From: DATAQC01 sp051005135
GTDB taxonomy: Bacteria; Actinomycetota; Acidimicrobiia; Acidimicrobiales; AC-14
DNA: 64,000 nucleotides
NCBI GenBank assembly: GCA_051005135.1
Contig: JBPCJQ010000031.1
Coordinates: forward strand, 1-64,000
Direction: 5' to 3'
Shown: positions 34,375 to 42,557 of the stretch, one piece after another
How positions within the stretch are numbered: position 1 is the stretch's first letter
Layout of the letters: the number at the start of each line of letters is the position of its first letter
The notes under the pieces: model-generated
Told to the model about the DNA's origin: nothing
The model's database searches: none
What the model saw: the letters and a program-made list of their open reading frames with translations, nothing else
Position numbers and translations under genes: made by a program

Positions 34375-34668
34375 GTGCCGACGTTCCGATGGCTGCCTCG
34401 CTTCGGCGCGGAGTTCGATCAGCTGACGCCAGCGCACCAGGCGGCGTTCCTCGCCACGGTCGCGCTGTTCGTCGAGGACCTCCGCGCGGGACGGCAGTTC
34501 CGAAAGGGCCTTCGCGTCAAGGGTGTCAGAGGTGCGCCGGGCGTCTTCGAGATGACATGGGCGCCCGATGGTCGTGTCACGTTTCGATACGGCGAGCCTG
34601 TTCGACTGGGCGACGCGCACATCATCTGGCGGCGCATCGGCACGCACGAGATCTTCAAGCAGCCGTGA
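34375..34668 (+). CDS. RelE/ParE-like toxin
   Basis: A 97-residue basic protein from GTG 34375. It begins with an LTPAHQAAFLATVALFVEDL helix pair, then KGLRVKGVRGAPGVFEMTW and a strand-rich C-terminus (VTFRYGEP, HIIWRRIGTHEIF). This is the layout of RelE-superfamily toxins, which cleave mRNA on the ribosome or bind gyrase. Pairing with an AbrB-type antitoxin rather than a RelB is a common mix-and-match. Toxic activity is inferred from fold pattern and context. Confidence 0.72.
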   Translation: MPTFRWLPRFGAEFDQLTPAHQAAFLATVALFVEDLRAGRQFRKGLRVKGVRGAPGVFEMTWAPDGRVTFRYGEPVRLGDAHIIWRRIGTHEIFKQP

Positions 34669-34825
34669 CCGCGGTCAACCGCCGGAACCGGTCGGAGACC
34701 GTCAGTCCGCTCCCCGGTCGCTCCCTGCCTGCTCCGGCCCTCACTCCAGCGCGGATGCCCTGCCAGTCGCCCTAGGGCCGACCGATTACGTTCCTCGGCC
34801 ATGAGTGTTGACGAAGAGGGGCCCG

Positions 34826-35323
34826 GTGGCTGAGGAACCCACGTCGTTCAGCGAGCTGCTGGCTGGCTATGGCACCACGATGATCGGCGAAGGGATGCGG
34901 GTCGAGTCCGTGTTCACGCTCCTCAAGGTCCGTGCCGAGGACGGGAGCGCAGCATGGTCGGCCCGCAGCGGTGGCTCGCCGCCGACGCCGGAGGAGCTGC
35001 TGGGCGTCCTCGACGGCCTCACCACCTCGATGCGCCAGAGGTTGACCATGGCGTGGAAGCACGAATCGCCGGCACCGAGCGCCGGCGCATCAGCACCCAT
35101 TCCGTTCAGCGAATTGCTGGCCGGCATGGAGACGGTCGGCGTCGGTGACGAGTACGTCATCGAGTCGGTGTTCGCGGTCATAAAGGCCCTGCGAGCCGAC
35201 GGGGTAGCGGTGTGGCATGTGCGTTCCTCGGAGATGAAGCTGAGCTCCGAAGAGCAGCTGGGGGCCCTGGAGGGCTATGCGGCCAGCGTCCGGCAGGACC
35301 TCGCCGGGACCTGGAGATGGTGA
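34826..35323 (+). CDS. Internally duplicated hypothetical protein
   Basis: A 165-residue protein made of two copies of a 70-residue module. Copy A spans about 8-78 (FSELLAGYGT, RVESVFTLLKVRAEDG, AWSARSG) and copy B about 94-164 (FSELLAGMET, VIESVFAVIKALRADG, VWHVRSS). Each ends with a helix, LGVLDGLTTSMRQRL and LGALEGYAASVRQDL, and a Trp. An Ala/Pro linker joins them. GTG 34826 follows an AGAGGGG site four bases earlier. No family is recognised; the predicted beta-strand core between helices is consistent with a small binding domain. I see no gene between 34669 and 34825. Confidence 0.65.
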   Translation: MAEEPTSFSELLAGYGTTMIGEGMRVESVFTLLKVRAEDGSAAWSARSGGSPPTPEELLGVLDGLTTSMRQRLTMAWKHESPAPSAGASAPIPFSELLAGMETVGVGDEYVIESVFAVIKALRADGVAVWHVRSSEMKLSSEEQLGALEGYAASVRQDLAGTWRW

Positions 35324-35380
35324 CCTACTGCCCGCAACTGTTCTTGACCCGGGGCCTTCAAAGGGGCCAGACTCGCCGCT

Positions 35381-35575
35381 ATGTTCCGAGGCAAGCGTGA
35401 CAAGAAAGAACCAGCGCCCGAGGTTGAGCGGGCTCCGACGTCCTCCACTGGCTACGTGCGCTCAGAGTTGACCACCTTCGACGGCACCGGCAAGTCGACG
35501 GTCATCGTCTACAGCAGCGACGCCACGGGCAAGATCGTCAAGACCCGCAAGAGGGTCAAGGGGGCCGACAAGTAG
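35381..35575 (+). CDS. Small basic protein with an FDG...GKIV motif
   Basis: A 64-residue protein. The N-terminus is charged (FRGKRDKKE); residues 33-53 read FDGTGKSTV ... GKIV and the end is basic (KTRKRVKGADK). TTGACC (35344-35349) and CAGACT (35368-35373), 18 bases apart, lie seven bases before ATG 35381, so the mRNA may be leaderless. The same motif with identical spacing occurs in the protein at 52325-52645. Its TAG stop lies five bases before the conserved coding part of pyruvate kinase. Confidence 0.55.
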   Translation: MFRGKRDKKEPAPEVERAPTSSTGYVRSELTTFDGTGKSTVIVYSSDATGKIVKTRKRVKGADK

Positions 35576-35580
35576 GGGGG

Positions 35581-37020
35581 CGCCGCACAAAGATCGTCGC
35601 CACCATCGGTCCCGCCTCCGAGAGCCCCTCGATGCTGGGCGCCATGGTGGAGGCGGGAATGGACGCCGCCCGCCTGTCGCTCGCCCACGGCCCGCTGGAG
35701 GAGGCCCTCGCCCGGCTCCGGCGCATCCGGTCGGTGAAGGCCGAGAAGGGTCGGCTCGGCGCGGTGCTGGGAGACCTTCCGGGTCCCAAGGTGCGGGCTG
35801 GGGCTTTCCCCGACGGGGGCGTATACCTGGCAGGTGGAGCGATCGTTGAGCTTGTCGGGGGCGACGGACATGAACCCAGCGGGGAGCGCCGCATTGCCGT
35901 CGACCATCCGGGGGCGCTGGCCGCCCTGCTTCCCGGCGATCGGGTCGCCCTGGGTGACGGGGCGGTGCAGGTGATGGTGCGCGACGTCGACTCCGAACGG
36001 GCCACCGCCGAGGTCATCACCGGTGGCCGCGCCCAGGGGCGCCCGGGCGTGACCCTGCCCGCCGGACGACTCGCCATCTCCTCTCCCACATCTGAGGATC
36101 TCCGCCTGCTCGCGGCCCTGGCTGAGGCCGACATCGACGCGGTGGCTATCAGCTTCGTGCGCTCGGCTGACGACATCGAGCGGGCCCGGGCCGCGATCGG
36201 CAGCTCCGGCCCCATGCTGGTGGCCAAGATCGAGACCCAGGAGGCCGTCGACGCTCTGGAGGAGATAATCGCCGTGGCTGACGGCGTGATGGTGGCCAGG
36301 GGCGACCTCGGCATCCGCTGCGCCCTCGAAGACGTTCCCCACTACCAGAAGCGCATCATCCGCACGGGGGTGGCCTTCGGCCGGCCTGTGATCACCGCCA
36401 CCCAGATGCTCGAGTCGATGGTGACCGCGTCGGTGCCGACACGAGCGGAGGTGAGCGACGTGGCCAACGCCGTCTTCGACGGCACCAGCGCCCTCATGCT
36501 CTCCGGGGAGACGGCAGTCGGCCGCGACCCAGTCGCCGCGGTGGCCACCATGGCTCGGGTGGCGGTGAGGGCGGAGGCCGAGTTCGACTACGGGAGCTGG
36601 GGGAGGAACCTGGGTCGACAGCAAAACGTGGAGGCCCAGGGGGCGCCGGTGCCAGTGCGGATCACGGGCGCCATCTCCGCCGCCGCCTGGCGGGCGGCGA
36701 CCGACGCCGACGTCACCGCCATCATCGCCTGCACGGAGAACGGTGCCACCGCCCGGGCCATCTCCCGGTTCCGCCCTACCGTGCCGGTGCTTGCGGCCAC
36801 GCCGTCGCTGCGAACCGCTCGCCAGCTCTCCATGGCTTGGGGGATCACCGCCATTCCCGCCGAGCGCCACAACACTACTGACGACATCGTGTGGTTCGCG
36901 GTGAAGGCGGCAACCGAGCAGGGTTTCGTGCGACCTGGCGACCTGGTGGCCGTGCTGGCTGGATCGCCCACCGATCCGGAGCCTGCCACCGACACTCTCC
37001 GGCTGGTGCGCGTCAGGTGA
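35581..37020 (+). CDS. pyk: Pyruvate kinase, start codon not evident
   Basis: Transfers phosphate from phosphoenolpyruvate to ADP at the end of glycolysis. Conserved protein begins at 35581 with RRTKIVATIGPAS, then RLSLAHG, FVRSADDIERA, VAKIETQEAVD, MVARGDLGI and ITATQMLESM. The frame is open back to a stop at 35425, yet contains no ATG, GTG or TTG before 35632, and starting there would delete the first 17 conserved residues. A non-standard start, a frameshift linking it to the small gene just upstream, or a sequence error is needed. A C-terminal allosteric domain is present; length is near 480. Confidence 0.85.
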   Translation, partial: RRTKIVATIGPASESPSMLGAMVEAGMDAARLSLAHGPLEEALARLRRIRSVKAEKGRLGAVLGDLPGPKVRAGAFPDGGVYLAGGAIVELVGGDGHEPSGERRIAVDHPGALAALLPGDRVALGDGAVQVMVRDVDSERATAEVITGGRAQGRPGVTLPAGRLAISSPTSEDLRLLAALAEADIDAVAISFVRSADDIERARAAIGSSGPMLVAKIETQEAVDALEEIIAVADGVMVARGDLGIRCALEDVPHYQKRIIRTGVAFGRPVITATQMLESMVTASVPTRAEVSDVANAVFDGTSALMLSGETAVGRDPVAAVATMARVAVRAEAEFDYGSWGRNLGRQQNVEAQGAPVPVRITGAISAAAWRAATDADVTAIIACTENGATARAISRFRPTVPVLAATPSLRTARQLSMAWGITAIPAERHNTTDDIVWFAVKAATEQGFVRPGDLVAVLAGSPTDPEPATDTLRLVRVR

Positions 37021-38125
37021 GAGGATCTTTTCGGCGGCGACCCTCTCGGGCCGCTCTCTCGGCCAGCTCGCCCAGCCTGGCGGTGGCCGAGAGGGTCGAG
37101 GCTTCCTTGGCCCGCAACGACAGGTAGGCGACGGCGCCAACCGGGATTGGCAGCCAGAAGTTGACCAGCCGCCAGGCGGCGACGCCGAGGAGCGCAATAC
37201 CGCGGGGTGAGCCGAAGCCCACCAGTGTGGGGATCAGCACGCCCTCGATGATGCCCAGGCCCCCCGGCGTGACGGGGATGGCACCCAAGACGTTGGCCAG
37301 GCCATAGGCGACCAGGATGGCGTCGAGGGCAGGAGCGCCGCCGAAAGCAGTGAGGAACACCCACAGCGAAGCCAGGTCGAGGAGCCAGTTGGTCAAGGCC
37401 CAGCCCGCTGCTCGTATGAGCAGGTTGCGGTCGCCGCCCAGCTGGCGGAGGCGATCGGCCAGTTGGTGCACGATTCGTTGCACCGATTCCTCGCCGAAGA
37501 ACGGCATCCGTCGGACTACGGCCCGTAGGACCGTCGTCGTGCGGGCTTCCCGGAGCGTCAGGGACAGGACGGCGGCGGCGAAGGCGGCCATGAGGACCAC
37601 ACCGACCACTGCCGCCGTGACGTAAAGGGGGTTGAAACCACGGACGGGGATGGAGACCACCAGCCCGACCCAGAGCAACAGGTTGAGGACGATCGCCGAG
37701 CCCAACCCCTGCGCGCCCAGGGCAAAGCCTGCATCGGGGCCGCGCACACCGGATCGGGTCATGAGGTCGTAACCCAGGCCGGTACCAGCGGCGCTGCCCG
37801 CCGGCACGACGTGGCTCACCGCCAAGGTCGAGAGCTGGATGCGAGCCAGGGTGCCAAGCGACGGCCTCCCCACCCGGGGGAGCAATGACCGGGTGAGCTG
37901 GGCGTAGGCCCCCAGGGCGGCAGCCTCCAGCAAGAAGCCGGCGGCAACCCATGCCGGCTGGATGCGCCCGAGGAGGTGGATCGCCTTCCTGGTGCCGGCC
38001 AGCTGGGGCAGCACCAGGTACTCGAGCACCAGTAGGAACGCCAGCAAACCCAGGACCCGCCTTATCCCCCGACTGGTGCGCCCGCCCCGGTGTTGGTTGC
38101 CCGACGCCGCGTCTTCCACCGTCAT
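37013..38125 (-). CDS. LPG-synthase-type multi-pass membrane protein (UPF0104/YbhN family)
   Basis: A 370-residue integral membrane protein with about eight hydrophobic segments spread over residues 25-345. It has the family signatures SHVVPAGSAAGTGLGYDLM in the first half and AIPVTPGGLGIIEG in the second. Relatives are the membrane part of MprF and mannosyl-lipid flippase-like proteins; no fused synthetase domain is present, so lipid or glycan translocation is plausible. The start is ATG 38125. Its end overlaps the pyruvate kinase gene by eight bases on the opposite strand. Confidence 0.8.
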   Translation of the reverse strand: MTVEDAASGNQHRGGRTSRGIRRVLGLLAFLLVLEYLVLPQLAGTRKAIHLLGRIQPAWVAAGFLLEAAALGAYAQLTRSLLPRVGRPSLGTLARIQLSTLAVSHVVPAGSAAGTGLGYDLMTRSGVRGPDAGFALGAQGLGSAIVLNLLLWVGLVVSIPVRGFNPLYVTAAVVGVVLMAAFAAAVLSLTLREARTTTVLRAVVRRMPFFGEESVQRIVHQLADRLRQLGGDRNLLIRAAGWALTNWLLDLASLWVFLTAFGGAPALDAILVAYGLANVLGAIPVTPGGLGIIEGVLIPTLVGFGSPRGIALLGVAAWRLVNFWLPIPVGAVAYLSLRAKEASTLSATARLGELAERAAREGRRRKDPLT

Positions 38126-38141
38126 CTTCTAGCCGCTCGGT

Positions 38142-38156
38142 GGCATGTGGGATGCC
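38142..38156. promoter_or_regulatory. Inverted repeat before the Fur-family gene
   Basis: GGCAT (38142-38146) and ATGCC (38152-38156) flank five bases, 14 bases before the ATG of the regulator. It could be an autoregulatory operator. The half-sites are short and differ from the palindrome upstream of the metal transporter. Confidence 0.3.
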
Positions 38157-38170
38157 TTAGTATCCCGGCG

Positions 38171-38701
38171 ATGGGACTCAGGGCGTCCCCGCGGCCGCGA
38201 AGCCACCGGCCAGCAGACGCCGGCCGTATCCACGAGCAGGCCGCCCTGCGGCTGGCCTCGGCCGACCAGCGCTACACGGCCGGCCGCCGTGCCCTGGTGG
38301 AAGTGCTGGGAGGGACAGCCCGGCCCCTGACCACACCTGAGATCCTGAGCCGCGCCGCTGGTGGGGTGCCACAGAGCTCGGCCTACCGCAACCTCACCGT
38401 GCTGGTGGAGGCCGGGGTGGTACGTCGCCTGGCCGGGGCCGACGACGTGGGGCGCTTCGAGCTCTCCGAGGAGCTCACCGGCGACCACCATCATCATGTG
38501 GTGTGTGCAGACTGCGGAACAGTGGTGGACGTCACCACCTCGACGATGCTCGAAAGGGCGCTGTCCGAGGCGGGCCGGGTGGTGGCCAGTCAGACGGGCT
38601 TCACCGTGACCGATCACCGCATCGACCTGGTGGGCCGCTGTCCCGACTGCACCGGTGCCCGCCCCGACGACCCCTTGCTGTCATCGGTCGGATCGTCCTG
38701 A
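38171..38701 (+). CDS. zur: Fur-family metal regulator, probably Zur
   Basis: A 176-residue repressor. The winged helix (about 25-90) has YTAGRRALVEVL, LTTPEILSRA and QSSAYRNLTVLVEAGVVRRL. The dimerisation part has the metal site HHHHVVCADCG, and a second CPDC pair near residue 160. The two CxxC pairs form the structural zinc site of Fur proteins. It converges on a Znu/Mnt-type ABC transporter operon, overlapping the last permease gene by 21 bases, so zinc (or manganese) sensing is likely. ATG 38171 is the first start giving the normal domain, with a 25-residue basic leader. Confidence 0.82.
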   Translation: MGLRASPRPRSHRPADAGRIHEQAALRLASADQRYTAGRRALVEVLGGTARPLTTPEILSRAAGGVPQSSAYRNLTVLVEAGVVRRLAGADDVGRFELSEELTGDHHHHVVCADCGTVVDVTTSTMLERALSEAGRVVASQTGFTVTDHRIDLVGRCPDCTGARPDDPLLSSVGSS

Positions 38702-39598
38702 TCGGGGGCTGAGCAGGCCGGCCACCGCCTTCGGGCCACGCAGGCCGGCCACCGCGTTCGGGACACGCAGGCCGGCCACCAGGTAGGCGACGACGAGCAG
38801 GCTGACGATGACGAAGCTCGGCGGCAGGTCGGAGCGGATATAGCTGATGACCAGCCCGGCCCAGACGGCCGTGACCGCCAATGCGCTCGACAGCCACATG
38901 CCGGTCCAAGGGCGGTCGGTCAGGTGACGGGCTATAGCAGCCGGTGTGGCCATCAAGGCCAGTACCAGGAGGGTGCCGAGGACCTGGACGGCCTGGGCCA
39001 CGGCCAGGCCCAGCAGGGCCAGGAAGGCCACCTCCACGAATCGGACCGGCACGCCTTGGGAACGAGCCACGTCGGGGTCGACGGTGGAGAAGAGCAGGGG
39101 CCGGGCGACCAGGAGCAGGCCACCGATGGTAACCGCTGCCACCCACGCGGTAGCCCGGATCTGGCCGCCGCTGATCCCGAACACCGACCCGAAAAGCACC
39201 CGTACCGCGGCTGCACCGTCGCCCCCGGCGCCGCCCCCGGTCAGCACCGACAGGAAGTAGGCGCCGAGCCCGAGGACCCAGGCGAACACGATGCCGGTCA
39301 CCGTGTCGCCCGCCCTGGCCGCCCGGCTGCCCGCCAAGCCGAGGACGACGGCGAGCACCACGGTGCCCCCGTACACGCCCACGCCGGCTCCCAACCCGTA
39401 GGCGAGGGCGCCCACGCCGCCTGTCAGGGCCACATGGCTGAGCGCGTCGGCGGCGAAGACCTGGTTGCGCGTCACGACGAACCATCCCGCCAGGCCGGCG
39501 GCCACCGCAGTGAGCGCTCCCGCGGCCGCGGCGTTGCGAAAGAACCCGTGGGCGAGGATGCCCGGCCAGGAGGCCGCCAGCGCCCCCGTCCCCGTCAT
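38681..39598 (-). CDS. znuB: Metal ABC transporter permease (ZnuB-like), second of two
   Basis: A 305-residue ABC-3 family permease with about eight membrane segments and the typical AADALSHVALTGGVGA and GTLLVLALMATPAAIARHL motifs. ATG 39596-39598 overlaps the stop of the other permease gene (ATGA). Its C-terminal tail carries a tandem nine-residue repeat (AGLRVPNAV, AGLRGPKAV) absent from the other permease. The pair may act as a heterodimer. Confidence 0.87.
   Translation of the reverse strand: MTGTGALAASWPGILAHGFFRNAAAAGALTAVAAGLAGWFVVTRNQVFAADALSHVALTGGVGALAYGLGAGVGVYGGTVVLAVVLGLAGSRAARAGDTVTGIVFAWVLGLGAYFLSVLTGGGAGGDGAAAVRVLFGSVFGISGGQIRATAWVAAVTIGGLLLVARPLLFSTVDPDVARSQGVPVRFVEVAFLALLGLAVAQAVQVLGTLLVLALMATPAAIARHLTDRPWTGMWLSSALAVTAVWAGLVISYIRSDLPPSFVIVSLLVVAYLVAGLRVPNAVAGLRGPKAVAGLLSPRSGRSDR
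38713..38780 (-). repeat. 27-bp tandem repeat in the permease C-terminus
   Basis: GCAGGCCGGCCACCGC plus 11 more bases form a 27-bp unit at 38713-38739, repeated at 38740-38766 with two mismatches, and again as a 14-base partial at 38767-38780. It keeps the reading frame, adding nine residues per copy to the tail of the metal permease. Confidence 0.8.
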
Positions 39599-40476
39599 TG
39601 CCAGTGCACTCGGCGGGCGGCGGTGGCGCCACGAGCAGCCAGGTAGGCGGCAAAGCCGACGGTGGTTATCCAGAACCCGGCGGGGCGATCGGTGAAGAGG
39701 GCCGCCCCCAGCCCTGCCCACACCACCGCCACGCCAATGGCAACCGCGACACCCAGCGACAGGGCTGGCCGGGCGGTGACCACCTGGGCGGTGGCCGCAG
39801 GGGTGACCACCAGGGAGAACACGAGCAGTACACCGGTGAACTGGCTGGCGCCCGCCACCGCCACCGCCATCAGGGCAAGAAAGGCACCGCCCAGGGCTCG
39901 TACCGGCAACCCAGCTCCTGCGGCGACGGCGGGATCGACGCTGGCGAACAGCAACGGCCGGCCCAGCACTGCTACCACCACCAGCACGGCGGCGGCGGCG
40001 GTGACCAGGAAGGCGGCCTCTGTGGCCGACACTCCCAGGAAGCTGCCGAACAGGAAGGCCGTCACGTTGGCGAGGAAGCCGTGGTAAAGGGTCGCGAACA
40101 GCAGCCCCAGGGCCAGGGCGGCGGCCTGGACCGTGCCCACAACCGCCGAGTGGCTGCGGCGTAGGCCCGATGCCGGATCATGGCCGCTTCCGAGCGCAGC
40201 CATGGCTCCTGCTCCCAATAGAGCGGCGCCGAAGTAGCCGGCGGCCGGGGCCAGGCCGGCCAGAGCTGCACCGGTGGCGCCGGGGAACGCCACCATGGCC
40301 AGGCTGTGGGTGGCGTAGGCGTCCTGGCGGAGCACCACGAACCACCCGACCACCGCGCCCATGACAGCCACTGCGGTGCCGGCGATCAGGGCGTGACGCA
40401 TGAAGGGGTAATGCCACAGCACGGCCACGTCGTGCCAGGGAGCGAGCGTGGCCCGGGGAAGGGTAGGGGTCAACAC
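39595..40476 (-). CDS. Metal ABC transporter permease, first of two
   Basis: A 293-residue ABC-3 family membrane protein with eight or so helices. It shows AYATHSLAMVAFPGATGAAL and the QFTGVLLVFSLVVTPAATAQ region that couples to the ATPase. It is a diverged partner of the other permease. GTG 40474-40476 comes 19 bases after the ATPase stop. Two permeases with one ATPase and one binding protein point to a heterodimeric channel for zinc or manganese. Confidence 0.87.
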   Translation of the reverse strand: MLTPTLPRATLAPWHDVAVLWHYPFMRHALIAGTAVAVMGAVVGWFVVLRQDAYATHSLAMVAFPGATGAALAGLAPAAGYFGAALLGAGAMAALGSGHDPASGLRRSHSAVVGTVQAAALALGLLFATLYHGFLANVTAFLFGSFLGVSATEAAFLVTAAAAVLVVVAVLGRPLLFASVDPAVAAGAGLPVRALGGAFLALMAVAVAGASQFTGVLLVFSLVVTPAATAQVVTARPALSLGVAVAIGVAVVWAGLGAALFTDRPAGFWITTVGFAAYLAARGATAARRVHWQ

Positions 40477-40495
40477 GGCGAGGCGCGGCCCAATC

Positions 40496-41323
40496 TCAGC
40501 CGTGGCCGTGGAAGGAGGTGGCCTCGGGAACGCCTGCCACGATCAGGCGGCCGTCGTTGGTGCGTAGCACGTCGACGGGGGAGCCGTAGATGCGGCTGAG
40601 GTTCTCGCCGGTGATGATATCGAGGGGCGCGCCGGCCAGGGCTCTGCCGGCGGCCATATAGACGACGGCATCAAGGTAGCTCAGGATCGGGTTGACGTCG
40701 TGGGCCACCATGATCACGGTCACACCCCCCTGGCAGACCGTGCCGATGAGCCCGGCCACGGCCCTTTGGCTGGGGAGGTCGAGGCTCTCCAGGGGCTCGT
40801 CGAGGAGCAACAGCTGGGGCCGGCGCACCAGGGCCTGGGCGATGAGCAGGCGCTGCTGCTCGCCGCCGGAGACCTCACCGACGGGCTTGGCCGCGTACCC
40901 CTCGGCCCCGACCTCGGCGATAGCCTCGTCAACTCTCTGGCGCGCCTCCAGCTCGCGCCTTCGGCCGACGAACGGAAGGGGTATGCCCCACCGGGAGCCG
41001 TCGAGGCCCAGGCGCACGAGATCGATCCCCCGCAGGCGCAGCGAGGCATCGAAGCTGCGGCGCTGGGGGAGCCAGGAGACGAGCGGCCGGGCCTCGGCGG
41101 GGCGCCTACCCAGCACCTCCACGTGCCCCGAGGCCACCGGCAGGAGGCCGAGCAGCATCTCGAGCAGCGTCGACTTTCCAGCTCCGTTGGGTCCCAGCAC
41201 GGCAACGAGCTGACCGCGGCTGATCGACACCGACAGGTCGGACCACACCGTTGTGCCATCCCGGCGGGCCGTGACTGCCTCGAGGAGCACGGCTGGCCCG
41301 GTCTGGCCATGGGCCTCCGTCAC
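40496..41323 (-). CDS. znuC: Metal ABC transporter ATP-binding protein (ZnuC-like)
   Basis: A 275-residue ABC ATPase with Walker A GPNGAGKST, the Q-loop in SWLPQRRSFD, signature VSGGEQQRLLIAQAL, Walker B LLLLDEPLESLD and the H-loop VAHDVN. It belongs to the metal-import group with the C-terminal DVLRTNDGRLIVAGV extension. GTG 41321-41323 overlaps the binding-protein stop (GTGA). A His-rich end (TSFHGHG) may bind metal. Confidence 0.9.
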   Translation of the reverse strand: MTEAHGQTGPAVLLEAVTARRDGTTVWSDLSVSISRGQLVAVLGPNGAGKSTLLEMLLGLLPVASGHVEVLGRRPAEARPLVSWLPQRRSFDASLRLRGIDLVRLGLDGSRWGIPLPFVGRRRELEARQRVDEAIAEVGAEGYAAKPVGEVSGGEQQRLLIAQALVRRPQLLLLDEPLESLDLPSQRAVAGLIGTVCQGGVTVIMVAHDVNPILSYLDAVVYMAAGRALAGAPLDIITGENLSRIYGSPVDVLRTNDGRLIVAGVPEATSFHGHG

Positions 41324-42240
41324 GGCTGGCGCGCCGCGCCCAGAGCGTGCTCCAGGTGGCGTAGTTGGCTGACCTGCCAGTCCTCGAAGGTGGATCCTGG
41401 AGGGGAGAGCGTCTCGGTGACGGCGACGACGGGCACGCCGGCTCTCCTGGCGGTGGCGACAAGGGCCCGCACGTCGGGGGTGGTGTTCTGGCTGTTGTAC
41501 ACGAACACCGCAACCTGGCGGCCCGACAGCAGGCGGTCCATGGCCTGCTTGTCGCCGGCTGTGGGCTCGTTGCCCTCGGCCACCGCCGCCGAGAAAGTGC
41601 GGGGACTCACCACCCTCAGGCCCAGGGCGGCGGCCATGCCGTCGAAGATGCTCTCGGACACGGCGATGGGAGTGCCGGAGAAGGCGGCCCCGATGCGGGC
41701 CACGGTGTCGTCGTAAACCTTCAGGCCACCGCCGTAGAGGTGGGCGGCCGCGCTGTCGAACGTGGTGGCGCCGGCCGGGTCGATACGCTTCAGGGCGGCG
41801 ACCATGGCGTCGACCACCCGGTGGACGTCGGCTGGCATGTACCACCGGTGAGGGTTTTCGCCGGGCTGGGCGCCTACCAGCTTTCCCACATCGAGCACCA
41901 CCCGACGGGCCGAGGGGTCGGCGTCGACCAGCTTGGAGGCCCACGGGTCATAGCCGAGGCCGTTGACCACGACCAGGCGGGCGTCAGCGACGGCCGCGGC
42001 GTCCGACGGCTTGGGGTCGTAGTCGTGGGGGTCGACGGCGGGGTTGCGCACGATGCTCGACACCGCCACCCGGCCACCGGCCAAGCGGGCGAGCAGACTT
42101 CCCCACACGTCTTCGGCGGCGACGGCCGTCACCTGGCGGCCCGGCCCGGCGGCGCCGGGGCTGGAGCAGCCCACCGCCCCCACCAGCACGACCATGCCCA
42201 CGCTCAGTCGTCGCCGGACGAGAGTGGGAATCGGTTTCAC
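41320..42240 (-). CDS. znuA: Metal-binding lipoprotein of the zinc/manganese ABC transporter
   Basis: A 306-residue cluster A-I binding protein. Signal and lipobox end at VGAVGC (Cys about 25). Metal ligands are expected at His in VDPHDYDPKPSD, His in ENPHRWYMPADV, Glu/Asp in VSESIFDGMA and a late aspartate. The long His-rich loop of many ZnuA proteins is absent. The start is GTG 42238-42240; a palindrome lies just upstream. It is first in the operon binding protein, ATPase, permease, permease. Confidence 0.9.
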   Translation of the reverse strand: MKPIPTLVRRRLSVGMVVLVGAVGCSSPGAAGPGRQVTAVAAEDVWGSLLARLAGGRVAVSSIVRNPAVDPHDYDPKPSDAAAVADARLVVVNGLGYDPWASKLVDADPSARRVVLDVGKLVGAQPGENPHRWYMPADVHRVVDAMVAALKRIDPAGATTFDSAAAHLYGGGLKVYDDTVARIGAAFSGTPIAVSESIFDGMAAALGLRVVSPRTFSAAVAEGNEPTAGDKQAMDRLLSGRQVAVFVYNSQNTTPDVRALVATARRAGVPVVAVTETLSPPGSTFEDWQVSQLRHLEHALGAARQP

Positions 42241-42246
42241 TTCATC

Positions 42247-42257
42247 GACATAATGTC
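42247..42257. promoter_or_regulatory. Palindrome before the metal transporter, candidate Zur box
   Basis: GACAT-A-ATGTC is a perfect dyad in an AT-rich island, ending six bases before the binding-protein start. Zur boxes are AT-rich dyads of about this size and a Fur-family gene ends at the other side of the operon. The sequence is not an exact match to a published consensus that I know. Confidence 0.45.
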
Positions 42258-42361
42258 TTTCGTGCCCGGCACTGTCAATCGACCCAGCCGCTCCGACTAC
42301 CTTCTCCAGCTTGTCGGCGGGGTTCCCCCGGCGAAGCGGCGACGGCTAGGCTCGTGTCACC

Positions 42362-42434
42362 GGGCCGTTGGCGCAGTTGGTAGCGCACTTGCATGACGCG
42401 CAAGGGGTCAGAGGTTCGAGTCCTCTACGGCCCA
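42362..42434 (+). tRNA. tRNA-Val (GAC)
   Basis: A 73-nt tRNA with acceptor GGGCCGT/ACGGCCC, anticodon stem CTTGC/GCAAG around loop ATGACGC (anticodon GAC) and T-arm GGTTCGAGTCC. A toxin-antitoxin module begins about 120 bases further on. I see no gene in the space between. Confidence 0.95.
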
Positions 42435-42557
42435 CCCGGCAAGCCCGCAGGCGCGACGGTCTACGGTGCCGGTCGCCGAAGGGTCGGGGCGCCAGCGATT
42501 CGATGCCAGGCGACACGACCAAGATGGGAATGGCAACTGGAGGACTGCCCTTGTGGT

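Noticed and set aside
34801..34833. ATG-started 10-codon frame before the duplicated protein
   Set aside because: No recognisable leader-peptide features; the purine-rich box inside it better serves GTG 34826.
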